The position numbers were made by a program, and so were the translations under genes. Shown here piece by piece: positions 1 to 11,159 of a stretch of DNA of 64,000 bases (position 1 is its first letter; each line of letters opens with the position of its first letter). Below the pieces are notes generated by a model, which was given only the letters and a program-made list of their open reading frames with translations, did not search any database and was not told the origin of the DNA. The stretch lies in assembly GCA_933228675.1 (NCBI GenBank), contig OW121743.1, positions 79,851,995 to 79,915,994 on the forward strand, in the 5' to 3' direction. This DNA is from Stomorhina lunata (taxonomy: Eukaryota; Arthropoda; Insecta; Diptera; Rhiniidae).

Positions 1-330
1 ATTTTTTCCTTGAAAAATTATTTAAAATCTGACTAACTTTTTAATAAAAAAGTTGTTTAGAATCTGAGCCACATTTTACTTAAAATGTTAGCAACTTATT
101 TGGATATATATACAGAATCGAATTGAAAATTTTTGATTGATAATTTGTTCTGAATCTGAGTAACTTTTTATTAGAAAAGTTATTCTGACTCTGACTAACT
201 AACAAGTTGAATAGGGTCTTAGCAACATGCCACTTAAAAAATTTTCACATTATTTGAGCAACATTTTTAACGAATTTTAACCAGAAATTTTGAATGTAAA
301 CTAAAAAAAATTCAAACATTTTAAACAAAA
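1..330. repeat. Degenerate AAGTT/AGAATCTGAG repeats
   Basis: Loose repeats of a module that reads roughly AGAATCTGAG, AACTTTTTA, AAAAGTTG. The same words (AGAATCTG, ACATTTTACT, AAAATGTTAGCAACT) recur in the degenerate ATGTTGC region at 15944-20660, so this is probably a distant fragment of that family. No clean period is visible. Confidence 0.45.
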
Positions 331-1272
331 CATGAGGTCTTTTGTTCAGAATTTGAAAAAGAACGAAAAGTGCAGTTTAAAAACACATACATGTGTTATA
401 CATAGTGAATCCATATTGGCTTGGTCTTTCATCATTTTTCATAAAATACACAATTTATTATTGCAATATTCAAAACTACATTTTACCATAAAAGTCCCCC
501 TCTTGCTCCACCCCATTTAACACCTTATAAGATGCCTATTTACTAAAAACGTTTTAAATGCTGGTATTTATCAAATACCAAGTAATTGTATGATTAAATT
601 AAATGTTTAAACCATTTTTAACACAGTAGCGTACTAACTGACTTTCTTATATTTGGCTAAGACAAGAAAACAACTAAAAAACAATTACAAATGTCTTATG
701 ATAACCAGATAAAATAACAGTTAAACAATTTTCAAAAAAAAAATAAACTTAAATTAAATTTTGCCTATATTTTACGGCTTTTATACCGTTTTTGAAAAAT
801 GTTGCAAATGTGTTTTAGGCTACATGTTGCTAAGACTTTTTGTTTAATATAGATGTTTTTTTTTTTGGAATGGTGTATCTTTAAAGTTGTTTTCATTTTT
901 GGTAGATACGAGTTTTTTTGGTTTTTCTTTTTTGGCAGTTAAGCTAAAATATTAATAACAGAAGAGTTGGAAATATTTAAGATAAGTATCGAAACACACG
1001 CAATTTAAAACTGTTTGTTAAATTGTTTAAATGGGGAGTTTTAATAGACCATAATTAAAAATCTAGAGATAAAGTTGTTTTACTTTCATATCACATTTAT
1101 TTGAAAATTAGCAAAATTTTTGTAGTTTAAAGGCATATTCTTTTGTATGAATAAATAACTACAAAATTTGTTAGTTAATTTGAATAAAAATTTTTAAAAT
1201 TGATAACAACTAAGAATGTTTAGTCAATAAAGTCCAACCAGAAAGTGACAAATATTTTCCATTGTACAGTTT
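331..1272. other. AT-rich DNA, nothing recognised
   Basis: Unique AT-rich sequence with short homopolymer runs. The short open frame at 332-520 is uncharacteristic in composition and has no recognisable motif. No RNA gene, splice cluster or repeat array is seen. Confidence 0.6.
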
Positions 1273-1511
1273 CCCAGCAAAACTTTTCATTACCAAATAA
1301 TGAGTTAAACAGCTAAACTATTGAACACGAACTACTTACTCATTCACTGTTTAAGTCATTACATTAACAGGGGGATGTCATTGGAGGCAAGTACTTACCA
1401 ATTGCAGAAAAGTAATGAATTGGGTAAGCAATTGGATAACAACAACAACAACAACAACTATTTTTGTTGTTGTTTTATTTAAAAATACACATTTTTAAAC
1501 GAAATACAAAT

Positions 1512-1592
1512 TTTTTTTTTATGACCCCATAAGGGCTCGAATCCAGACTCCACGACTGCCAGGCGGAGACTCTTCCACTGAGCTACTTCATA
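1512..1592 (-). mobile_element. tRNA-derived SINE fragment
   Basis: On the minus strand there is an A-box-like TAGCTCAGTGG (1575-1585) and a B-box-like GGATTCGAGCC (1534-1544) at tRNA-like spacing, followed by an A-rich tail (about 1511-1520). The acceptor and T stems do not pair, so this is not a working tRNA. It reads as a tRNA-derived SINE or tRNA pseudogene inserted between the left terminal repeat and the left arm of the fold-back element. The right side of that element has no counterpart. Confidence 0.5.
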
Positions 1593-1620
1593 TGTTGAAA
1601 ACTTAGCAGCTTATAATTAA

Positions 1621-2740
1621 TAGTACCTGGTTGACCGAGCCTTGCTCGGAGCTTTATGATAAGCATTTTGAGGCAAATTTGAAAGTTTTTATATATTTTA
1701 TTTTATAAAGTTAATTTTGAATTATTTTATTTATTTTGTCCGACCAACACATAGTTTGCATAGTTTACAGTTTAACTCATTTTAATAATTTTGGGAATTG
1801 GTCATACCAACAGAAACCTCCGTCGACTCATGCGGAACAACTTTGCTAAAGATTATAGTCTGATCAAATGTACAGTTTATGATTTATTTCATTTTAAGTA
1901 GTTTTCAGTGGCGCCACCTGAAGTTGTTCATACCAACTAAGAAACCTTCGTTTGCTTATGCGTAACAACTTTGCTTATGATTATAACATGATCAAATGCA
2001 CAGTTTACGATTTATTATTTTCTGTGGCGCCACCTGTCGGACGTTGCCCATTCCAATTCATAAACCTTCGTCGGCTTATCCGCAACAACTTTGCTGAAGA
2101 TTATAGCATGATTAAATGTACAGTTTACGATTTAATTAATGTTTAGTAATTTTCAGTGACGCCATCTATCGGAAATTAGTCTTATCAACTTTAAAACCTT
2201 CGCCGGCTTATGCGCAACGTCTTCGCTAAAGAGCATAACATGATCAAATGCACAGTTTACTATTCTATAAAGAACATACATACAGACAAACATTCATTTG
2301 TTTAAAAGGTATAACATTACTAATTTTTTCCCCTTTTTATCCCCTAATTTCAAAAAAGTTCCATATGAATATTTGGTACTTCTGTGGTACCAATTGAATT
2401 CGGTACATTTTATTAAAACGCAGTTAACATAATGTTTCTATTCATATTACTTTTTGAGATGTTAAGTTATCATTTTATCCCTTTTTTTACCCATTTTGGC
2501 CCCAAAATCAAAAAAGCACCAAATACGTGTTTAAAGTTTCTTTCACATCTATTGATTGCAGTACAAAGTTTCTTTCTATATTCCTTAGTTTAAAATATAA
2601 GAGTGGGTTAAAAAGGTACCAAAAAAACTATTTTCACCCTTTTTTACCCCTTATCGGACATAGTTTCAAAAAAGTACCAAACACCTGTCCGTTTATTTTC
2701 ATAGCTGTTTAAAACGTAATTTAAATTTTGTTTCTATACC
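1621..2740 (+). repeat. Left arm of fold-back element
   Basis: Starts TAGTACCTGGTTGACCGAGC and is mirrored by the right arm ending at 4206. From about 1800 to 2270 it holds four tandem units of roughly 120-133 bp. Each unit contains a CCTTCGTCGGCTTATGCG-like box, a GATCAAATGYACAGTTTA-like box and a GTGGCGCCAC box (1909, 2023, degenerate at 2156). The inner part (about 2270-2740) is C/T-rich, with repeated CCCCTTTTTA and GGTACC-like words. Confidence 0.75.
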
Positions 2741-2894
2741 TATTACTTAAGGAGATCTAGCGTTTTCGATTTTTTCCCCTTTTTACCCTCTTAGAGGCAA
2801 AGGTTCCAAAAGTCCCTTCTTCTTCGACCTATACATCAAAAAAGATACCCACTGTCCAAATTTTATCAAAATCGTTAGAGCCGTTTTCGAGATA

Positions 2895-4206
2895 GTCATT
2901 CTATAAACAAAATTTAAATTACGTTTTAAACAGCTATGAAAATAAACGGACAGGTGTTTGGTACTTTTTTGAAACTATGTCCGATAAGGGGTAAAAAAGG
3001 GTTAAAATAGTTTTTTTGGTACCTTTTTAACCCACTCTTATATTTTCAATTAAGGAATATAGAAAGAAACTTTGTACTGCAATCAATAGATGTGAAAGAA
3101 ATATTGAACACGTATTTGGTACTTTTTTGATTTTGTGGCCAAAATGTGTAAAAAAGGGATAAACTGATAACTTAACATCTACAAAAGTAATATGAAAGAA
3201 AGAATATGAATAGGAAAATTATGTTAACTGCTTTCTAATAAAATGCACCGAATTCAATTGGTACCAAAGTAGTACCAATTATGCATATGAAACTTTTTGA
3301 AATTAGGGGCTAAAAAGGGGAAAAAATTAGTAATGTTATAACTTTAAAACAAATGAATGTTTGTCTGTATGTATGTTCTTTATAGAATAGTAAACTGTGA
3401 ATTTGATCATGTTATGCTCTTTAGCAAAGATGTTGCGGATAAGCCGACGGAGGTTTTTAAGTTGGTAAACCGAATTTCCGACAGGTGGCGCCACTGAAAA
3501 TCACTAAAAATTAATTAAATCGTAAACTGTACATTTGATCATACTATGATCTTTTGCAAAGTTGTAGCGCATGAGCCGGCGAATGCTTTTTAATTGGTGT
3601 GAATAATTTCCGACAGGTGGCGCTACCAAAAATTACTCAAAGTCAATTTAATCGTAAGCTGTACATATAATCATGATATAATCTTTAGCAATGTTGTTGC
3701 ACATGAGCCGACGAAGGTTTCTTAGTTGGTATGAAGAAATTTCGACAGGTGGCGCCACTGAAATTTATTAAAAGTCAATTTAATCGTAAACTGTACATTT
3801 AATCATGCTATAATTTTTAGCAAAGTTATTGCGGATAATCCGACGAAGGTTTATTAATTGGAATGACCAAAGTCCGACAGGTGGCGCCACTGAAAATTAC
3901 TCAAAATGAATTAAATCGTAAACTGTGCACTTGATCAGACTATAAGTGAATTAAATCTTCAGGCGGCGCCACTGAAAACTACTCAAAATGAATTAAATCG
4001 TAAACTGTGCATTTGATCAGACTATAATCTTTAGCAAAGTTTTTTCGCATGAGTCGACGGAGGTTTCTGTTGGTATGACCAATTTTCAAAATTATTTAAA
4101 ATGAGTTAAACTGTAACTGTATAAAATAAAATATATAAAAACTTTAAAATTTGCCTCAAAATGCTTATCATAAAGCCCCGAGCAAGGCTCTGTCAACCAG
4201 GTACTA
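2895..4206 (-). repeat. Right arm of fold-back element
   Basis: Inverted copy of the left arm, from CAAAATTTAAATTACG near 2898 out to CCAGGTACTA at 4206. It holds more of the tandem unit than the left arm: GGTGGCGCCAC-type boxes near 3485, 3616, 3749, 3881 and 3964, spaced about 132 bp, with the last unit partial. The difference in unit number and the point differences show that the arms have evolved independently. Confidence 0.75.
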
Positions 4207-4307
4207 AGTACTTATGTAATAACTTATTAGTTATTCGGAGGGTATGTTGTAGTCATTACGAGGTAACCAGTTACCAGAGTACTTGCCGTTACCAAAGTTT
4301 TGCTGGG

Positions 4308-5384
4308 TTAATATCATTTAATATTAAATTATTCAATTTAAACTTAAGACATTTAGCCATCACCATCATAAACCAGGAATTTAAAATTCTTTTATTTATT
4401 ATACAAGTTTTTTTCTACAAAGAATTTAAATGGTAAAAATATTCCTTTATGATTCATCACTAAAAATTCTTGTATAATAATGAACATTTAGTAAAAATTT
4501 ATATATTTTCAATGCCACACTTTCTGCTTTTTTTGTTTAAACAAATTGAAAATCAAGTCACATTCTTGAACAGTTAATAAGAATAAATAAAAAAAAAAAT
4601 TTTATGTGATTCTTATTTTTCTCTTATATTTCTATAAATTTATTTCTTTTCCAACAAAAATGGTTAATTCTTATAACGTTCGATCAGATTGTCCAAACCC
4701 TGAAACTGGTATATGAATAATAAAATATTTAACTGAATTTTTGTTTTTGTGGTTTATTATTAAGCATCTTATTGTTTAATCAGCAACATTTTTTTTTTAT
4801 TTTAAATCCGCATTATTAACAAATTTAATCAGAATTCATATTAAATCTTATCAATTTTCAATAATAACAAAAATATTTGCTTTTAAGCTAATTAATATTG
4901 TAATAATGTAGCCAAATTTACCGTTTAATTTCAATTTATTAAAACAATCAAGTTGTGGTTTTTTTTAATGATTTTGGGTTCAAAGGACTTAAAAAATACC
5001 CAAAAGTTAATCGGAACCACTACAACATTTGCTCAAAGTTACCTGGTTAATAAAAAAAGTGCTCAGATAAACAACAAATTTTTGATTACTAACACTAGCC
5101 AACAGTAAATATTTTATTTTAGTTAAACTATTTTGTATATATTCTATACTTCCCTAAATACAAAAATGCCCGTCCCTTTTTGGGATTTTTGAAGAGGTTG
5201 TCACAGTAATATTACCATATATTACCAACTACTAATTAAATTTTTTTGAAAATTACATAAATGGATTAAGAACATAATTAACATTAAGTCGAGCTAACAC
5301 AAGTTTTTTGTGTTATCAAAGGTTTTAAAGTTATTTACAATCCGATTTAATCAAAAAAATGTTTTTTTCTAGAAATAAATTTTA
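4308..5384. other. AT-rich unique DNA
   Basis: Low-complexity AT-rich DNA with one less AT-rich patch of about 60 bp near 4660-4710, described separately. Nothing else is recognised. Confidence 0.55.
4664..4699 (-). CDS. Possible terminal micro-exon (minus strand)
   Basis: In a background of about 20% GC, a short patch reads on the minus strand as a 3' splice site TTTCAG (AG at 4701-4700) followed by codons for GLDNLIERYKN and a TAA at 4664-4666. An earlier CAG at 4706-4708 would add F-Q in the same frame. An AATAAA lies 20 bases beyond the stop (4639-4644). The peptide has the heptad-like composition of a real C-terminus, but it is too short to identify. The plus strand also has a short ATG frame here in good start context, so strand and reality are both uncertain. 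It shares its strand with the candidate first exon at 62754. Confidence 0.25.
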   Translation of the reverse strand, partial: GLDNLIERYKN

Positions 5385-8300
5385 AACATTTCTTACTTTT
5401 TAGAGGAATTTTTCAAAAATTTCATATTTTTAAAGGAAATTTTTTAAAAATTTCTTATTTTTATAGGAAATTTTTCAAAAATTTCTTATTTTTATACAAA
5501 ATTTTTTTAAAAATGTCTTAATTTTATAGGAAATTTTTCAAAAATTTCATATTTTTAAATAAATTTTTTTTTTTATTTCTTATTTTTATAGGAAATTTTT
5601 CAAAAATTTCTTATTTTTATAGGAAATTTTTCAAAAATTTCTTATTTTTATAGGAAATTTTTCAAAAATTTCTTAATTTTATATGAAATTTTTGAAAAAT
5701 TTTTAATTAGTATAAAAAATTTTTCAAAAATTTTTAATTTTTATACAAAATTTTTCAAAAATTTTATTTTTATAGGAAATTTTTCAAAAATTTCCTATTT
5801 TTATAAAAAATTCTTCAAAAATTTCTTATTTTTATAGGAAATTTTTAAAAAATTTCTTATTTTTATATGAAATTTTTCAAAAATTTCATATTTTTATAGG
5901 AAATTTTTCAAAAATTTCTTATTTTTATAGGAAATTTTTCAAAAATCTCTTATTTTTATAGGAAATTTTTCAAAAATTTCTTATTTTTATAGGAAATTTT
6001 TCAAAAATTTCTTATTTTTATAGGAAATTTTTCAAAAATTTCTTATTTTTTTGGAAATTTTTCAAAAATTTCTTAATTTTATAAGAAATATTTCAAAAAT
6101 TTCTTATTTTTATAGGAAAATTTTCAAAAATTTCTTATTTTTATAGGGAATTTTTCAAAAATTTCTTATTTTTATAGGAAATTTTTTAAAAATTTCTTAT
6201 TTTTATAGGAAATTTTTCAAAAATTTCTTATTTTTATAGGAAATTTTTCAAAAATTTCTTATTTTTTGGAAATTTTTCAAAAATTTCTTAATTTTATAAG
6301 AAATATTTCAAAAATTTCTTATTTTTATAGGAAATTTTTCAAAAATTTCTTATTTTTATAGGAAATTTTTCAAAAATTTCTTATTTTTATAGGAAATTTT
6401 TCAAAAATTTCTTATTTGTTTTTACAAAGTTTTTCAAAAATGTTTATACAAAATTTTTCAAAAATGTTTATACAAAATTTTTTAAAAATTTCTTATTTTA
6501 TAGAAAATTTTTCAAAAATTTGTTATTTTTATAGGAAATTTTTTTATAAATTTCCTATTTTTATAAGAAATTTTTCAAAAATTTCTTATTTTTATAAGAA
6601 ATTTTTCAAAAACTTCTTCTTTTTATAGGAAGTTTTTCAAAAATTTCTTCTTTTTATAGGAAATATTTCAAAAATTTCTTATTTTTATAGGAAATTTTTC
6701 AAAAATTTCTTATTTTTAAAGTAAATTTTTCAAAAATTTCTTATTTTTATAGGAAATTTTCAAAAATTTCTTATTTTTATAGAAAATTTTTCAAAAATTT
6801 CTTATTTTTATAGGAAATTTTTCAAAAATTTCTTATTTTTATACGAAATTTTTCAAAAATTTCATATTTTTATACGAAATTTTTCAAGAATTTCTTATTT
6901 TTATAAGAAATTTTTCAAAAATTTCTTATTTTTATAAGAAATTTTTCAAAAACTTCTTCTTTTTATAGGAAATTTTTCAAAAATTTCTTCTTTTTATAGG
7001 AAATTTTTCAAAAATTTCTTATTTTTATAGGAAATTTTTCAAAAATTTCTTATTTTTATAGGAAATTTTTCAAAAATTTCTTATTTTTATAGGAAATTTT
7101 TCAAAAATTTCCTATTTTTATAGAAAATTTTTCAAAAATTTCTTATTTTTATAGGAAATTTTTCAAAAATTTCTTATTTTTATAGGAAATTTTTCAAAAA
7201 TTTCTTATTTTTATAGGAAATTTTTCAAAAATTTCTTATTTTTATAGGAAATTTTTCAAAAATTTCTTATTATTATAAAAAATATTTCAAAAATTTCTTA
7301 TTTTTATAGGAAATTTTTCAAAAATTTCTTATTTTTATAGGGAATTTTTCAAAAATTTCTTATTTTTATAGGAAATTTTTTAAAAATTTCTTATTTTTAT
7401 AGGAAATTTTTCAAAAACTTCTTATTTTTATAGGAAATTTTTCAAAAATTTCTTATTTTTATAGGAAATTTTTCAAAAATTTCTTATTTTTATAGGAAAT
7501 TTTTCAAAAATTTCTTATTTTTTTTACAAAATTTTTCAAAAATTTCTTATTTTTTTTACAAAATTTTTCAAAAATGTTTATACAAAATTTTTTAAAAATT
7601 TCTTATATTTATAGAAAATTTTTCAAAAATTTGTTATTTTTATAGGAAATTTTTTTATAAATTTCCTATTTTTATAAGAAATTTTTCAAAAATTTCTTAT
7701 TTTTATAAGAAATTTTTCAAAAACTTCTTCTTTTTATAGGAAATTTTTCAAAAATTTCTTCTTTTTATAGGAAATTTTTCAAAAATTTCTTATTTTTATA
7801 GGAAATTTTTCAAAAATTTCTTATTTTTATAGGAAATTTTTCAAAAATTTCTTATTTTTATAGGAAATTTTTCAAAAATTTCTTATTTTTGTATGAAATT
7901 TTTCAAAAATTTCTTATTTTTATAGGAAATTTTTCAAAAATTTCCTATTTTATACTAAAGTTTTAAAAAATTTCTTATTTTTATAGGAAATGTTTTTATA
8001 AATTTCTTATTTCTATAAGAAATTTTTCAAAATTTTTTTATTTTCGTAGGAAACTTTTCAAAAATGTCTTTTTTTATAGGAAACATTTGAAAAATTTTTT
8101 ATTTTTATAGGAAATTTTTAAAAAATTTCTTATTTTGATAAGAAATTTTTTAAAAATTTCTTATTTTTATAGGAAATTTTATAAAAATTTCTTATTTTTA
8201 TAGGAAAATTTTTAAAAATTTCTTATTTTTATAAGATGTTTTTTTAATTTTTTATTTCAATAGGAAATATTTACAAAATTTTTTATTTTTATAGGAAATT

Positions 8301-8820
8301 TATCTAAATTTTCTTATTTTTATAGAAAAAAAATTTGTCATTTTTATAGGAAATTTTTCAAAAATATCTTATTTTTTTAAGAAATTTTTAAAAATTTCTT
8401 ATTTTTATAGGAAATTTTTCATTAATTTCTAATTTTTATATGCAAGTTTTTGAAAAATTCCTTATTTTTATAGGAAGTTTTTCAACATTTTTTTATTTTT
8501 TTAGGAAATTTAAAAAAAAATTCTTCTCTTAATAAACAATTTTTTAAAAATTTTCTATAAAAAAACTTTTCAAAAACTTCTTATTTTATACAAAATTTTT
8601 AAAAAAAATTCTTATTTTTATACGAAATTTTTTAAAAATTTCTTATGCTTATAGGAATTTTTTTAAAATTTTATTATTTTATAGAATTTTTTTTTAATTC
8701 TTTATTTTTATAGGAAATTTTTAAAAAAAATTGTTATTTTTATAGAAAATTTTTTAATATAGAAATTTTTTAAAAATTTCTTATTTTTATAGGATATTTT
8801 TTTTAATTCTTATTTTTTAT
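5385..8820 (+). repeat. 31-bp minisatellite array A
   Basis: About 110 tandem copies of a 31-bp AT-rich unit. The core is the dyad GAAATTTTTCAAAAATTTC (9-bp arms around one C) joined by TTATTTTTATAG. The central part (about 5900-7950) is fairly homogeneous; the right end (8000-8820) decays. Some blocks repeat as higher-order segments: the stretch near 6420-6660 with TTTACAAA and TTTATACAAA variants recurs near 7520-7760. The retrotransposon inserted at its right edge. The same family occurs in the opposite orientation at 21.3, 23.7 and 46.2 kb. Confidence 0.95.
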
Positions 8821-8826
8821 GATTTT

Positions 8827-8830
8827 ACGA
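8827..8830. other. Left target-site duplication ACGA
   Basis: ACGA immediately before the TGTAAC start of the 5' LTR matches ACGA at 15940-15943 immediately after the GTTATA end of the 3' LTR. A 4-bp duplication is normal for Ty3/gypsy integrases. Confidence 0.9.
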
Positions 8831-8852
8831 TGTAACGAAGCGTTTCGTTACA
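8831..8852. promoter_or_regulatory. Terminal hairpin at LTR start
   Basis: The first 22 bases form a perfect inverted repeat, TGTAACGAA and TTCGTTACA around GCGT. The same structure opens the 3' LTR at 14752-14773. It may simply be the integrase recognition end, or it may bind a factor; the sequence alone does not say. Confidence 0.6.
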
Positions 8853-9560
8853 TAATATAATTTCATTATATTATTAATTTAATCTTGTATATATTTACCT
8901 ATATTTTTACTTTATTTTTATTCGATTATTTGAGTATATTTAGGTTAAGTTAAAAAGCGTATTTTTATTACTTTGTATTACTGTTACTAATTTTACTATC
9001 ATTATTATTTTAGTGTATTCAGAACTCTCAGCTAGAAAGAGCACAAGTATAGAGCAGGTTCTTACCACCATCAAGTTGCTCGCGCTCAAGTTCGTTGTCT
9101 TTGTTTTCACCACTACGTGTAAAACTCTCTTTTTTTAACTTTGGTCTCATTCTTTCTCTCTCTCGAAGTGAAGTCACCACTCTTCAAATGCTCTGCTTCA
9201 GTTTATCCCTACTACCCTTTTGATTAAATTTCACCACTACGTGTCTCAGTTTAACTACCACTACTATTAAAACTAAATTACTCAAGTTCTCGTTCTCCTA
9301 GTCTCCAAATCTCTAAGTGAAACCATCACACTCTAATTTTACGTCTCAGTATTATCACCAATACTCTTCTAAAATATCTTTTAAGTGTGGGTGACTCTCC
9401 ATATCTCTATTTTTTGTGCACAACTACGTCGTTAGAAATTATTGGTAGTGATGAATTCTAATACAAATTCAGTTGGACTTGATCGGTCTTAGTGATCGGA
9501 CAGCCAGTACAAATGTGTGCTGACAGCCGGTCACGACGACAGACAAATCCAACTCAGTGT

Positions 9561-9666
9561 ACTAGTGTACAGGGTCTCTACAGGACGAGATACATTCTTA
9601 GGGCCCAGACACTAGTTGTAGCGCACAGGGTCCCTACTGGACGAGATACATTCATAGGGCCCAGGC
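9561..9666 (+). repeat. Internal tandem duplication in LTR
   Basis: Two diverged tandem copies of about 50 and 56 bp, each beginning ACTAGT and containing ACAGGGTC, GGACGAGATACATTC and AGGGCCCAG. Both are present in the 3' LTR at 15482-15587. Confidence 0.85.
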
Positions 9667-10020
9667 ACTAGTAGTGGTACTAATCACACTAACACCCTCA
9701 AATACTTTACACAAAAAGGGCAAACTTGAACCTAGAGGAGGTCTTCTGGATTTAACCGCCTCACGAAACACACGGTTACGGGTAATCTACGTCGCTCTGG
9801 TGTAAAAATTTTCTGACTGAATACACTAAAGGTGTTATCCTTTTTTTTTCTATTATTTAAGAATAAGAAAAATTGTTATCCTTTGGACAATATATTTAAA
9901 ATTTAAATAAATAAAATTATACATTGAATCTGCTTTTTTTTTAATTATTCTTGTTGGAACTGGAATAAATCTACTTTGATCCTGGCAAAGCTGACCTACC
10001 CCGGAAATAACTGTTATAAA

Positions 10021-10038
10021 TGGCGCCCGAGCAGGGAC
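10021..10038 (+). promoter_or_regulatory. Primer binding site, tRNA-Lys-like
   Basis: TGGCGCCCGAGCAGGGAC lies two bases after the 5' LTR. It begins with TGG, complementary to the tRNA CCA end, and differs at one base from the widely used tRNA-Lys(UUU) primer site. It should prime minus-strand DNA synthesis. Confidence 0.85.
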
Positions 10039-10045
10039 TCAAATA

Positions 10046-10051
10046 GTAAGA
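10046..10051 (+). promoter_or_regulatory. Candidate 5' splice donor in leader
   Basis: GTAAGA just after the primer binding site fits the insect donor consensus and sits where retroviruses and errantiviruses place their leader donor. Joined to the acceptor at 14292-14294 it would bypass gag and pol and deliver the third ORF. It is inferred from position and motif only. Confidence 0.45.
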
Positions 10052-10139
10052 TATTAAAAAAAAAAAAAAAAAAAACTAACAAAAGAAATAAAAAAAAAAA
10101 TCTGTCACCGAGAACAACGTGTAAAATAACGCAATTTTT

Positions 10140-11159
10140 ATGGTCAACATGAGCCGTAGTTTTATCAATCATATCAAAAGGGAAATCCTGTCTTCTAGTC
10201 TTAAGGAGTTGGGACTAGATGGGGAAGGTACGATGGATGAGATGAGAACCAGATTAAGGGCTTACTTAGACAAGGAAACTATTCCAAAAGATCATGAGAT
10301 AATAATCGAGAAGCTTAGAGCAACAGTTGAGGCTCCTGGAAAAGACTTAAAAGTGCCGCCTCCCCTAGCATCACGAGCAACGTCTCCCATTAATTACCGT
10401 GAGATATCAGGAACCGGTGTGGAAAATCATTCAGAAATATGCGATAAGGTACGTAAATGGGGCATTAAGTACGATGGCGGAAAAGAACCGTTAGGTTTCC
10501 TTGAAAGGGTCGACGAGCTGGCCACGTGTTATTCAATCACGAAAAATACTCTGCTTAGATTTATGCCAGAGCTTTTAAAAGGCGATGCATTATCCTGGTA
10601 TAGAAATAATAAAGATGACTGGGAAACTTATTCTGATTTTGTAGATGATTTCAAATTGTTTTTTTTACCTGCACGATTTTTTGAAAATTTAGAAGACGAG
10701 ATACGGAACCGAAAGCAACATGCTGAGGAGAGTTTCGTGGATTACGTAACGGCTCTACAGTCTTTGATGAGATTGGCGAAGTTTTCTCTTAATGAACAGC
10801 TCGAAAGAATTTTTTCAAATTGCAGACCCGAATACAAGATATACATCAAGAGACGAGATTTTTCAAAATTGCGTGAACTGATCAAACTGGCTCAAGATTT
10901 TGAAAGCATTCGTATCGAAGAGGCTAATCAGAAGAGGATCAATCGACGTTCACAAGCTGCAGTTGCTGCTAGCCTTAAAGTACAAGTATGTTACCGATGT
11001 GGTGAACCTGGTCACACCAGAAGAACGTGTTCAAATAATCAAATTCTATTTTGCTGGGACTGTGGTAAGAGAGGTGTGAAGACGGTTGAGTGCTGTAGAC
11101 GTGGATCGGAAAACGCTCAAGGAGATCCGTCACTGAGAGAAGGAGGGGCGGATCTCTAA
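10140..11159 (+). CDS. gag: Gag polyprotein
   Basis: 339 residues; forms the virus-like particle core and binds the element RNA. Residues about 20-43 (LKELGLDGEGTMDEMRTRL) resemble a SAP motif. The middle is a retrotransposon Gag capsid region with GDALSWY and the typical acidic/aromatic helices. A zinc knuckle CYRCGEPGHTRRTC occupies residues 284-297. A second knuckle at 305-318 has the Cys residues, but Val replaces the expected His, so it may not bind zinc normally. The ATG at 10140 is the first in frame; a second ATG follows three codons later. The frame overlaps pol by about 60 bases. Confidence 0.93.
   Translation: MVNMSRSFINHIKREILSSSLKELGLDGEGTMDEMRTRLRAYLDKETIPKDHEIIIEKLRATVEAPGKDLKVPPPLASRATSPINYREISGTGVENHSEICDKVRKWGIKYDGGKEPLGFLERVDELATCYSITKNTLLRFMPELLKGDALSWYRNNKDDWETYSDFVDDFKLFFLPARFFENLEDEIRNRKQHAEESFVDYVTALQSLMRLAKFSLNEQLERIFSNCRPEYKIYIKRRDFSKLRELIKLAQDFESIRIEEANQKRINRRSQAAVAASLKVQVCYRCGEPGHTRRTCSNNQILFCWDCGKRGVKTVECCRRGSENAQGDPSLREGGADL
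11099..11159 (+). other. gag-pol overlap, -1 frameshift region
   Basis: The pol frame has no stop after the TAG at 11096-11098, and gag ends at 11157-11159, so a ribosome must move -1 within these 61 bases. The best slippery candidate by eye is G GAA AAC at 11108-11114, which is only a weak match to the classic X XXY YYZ pattern. A stimulatory structure is not evident. Confidence 0.6.

Larger units (their letters stand above)
1273..4307. mobile_element. Fold-back (large palindromic) DNA element
   Basis: The outer ends are a perfect 14-bp inverted repeat, CCCAGCAAAACTTT at 1273-1286 and its complement at 4294-4307. Inside lie two long, imperfect inverted arms (about 1621-2740 and 2895-4206) around a loop of roughly 155 bp. 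The arms carry internal tandem repeats, the architecture of Drosophila Foldback and Galileo elements. No transposase ORF is present, so it would be non-autonomous. A target duplication is not obvious: the right end is followed by TTAA, but the left end is preceded by GTTT. The arms are diverged and differ in repeat number, so the insertion is old. The outer limits are less certain than the inner arms. Confidence 0.7.
8831..10018 (+). repeat. 5' LTR
   Basis: Starts TGTAAC and ends GTTATA, an imperfect 6-bp terminal inverted repeat ending in TA rather than the usual CA. It carries a TATA-like TGTATATATTT near 8886 and AATAAA words at 9906-9915 that could act in polyadenylation. At 1,188 bp it is long for the group. 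Confidence 0.95.

Noticed and set aside
1512..1592. Functional tRNA gene on the minus strand
   Set aside because: T and acceptor stems fail to pair and an A-rich tail follows; pseudogene or SINE.
4640..4680. AT-AC (minor) intron acceptor on the plus strand before ATGGTTAATTC
   Set aside because: TTTTCCAAC resembles one, but such introns are rare and no partner donor is visible.
6416..6628. 70-codon frame in array A
   Set aside because: Translation of satellite units only.
5385..8820. CRISPR-like array
   Set aside because: No unique spacers between repeats, unit directly tandem, and the genome is eukaryotic.
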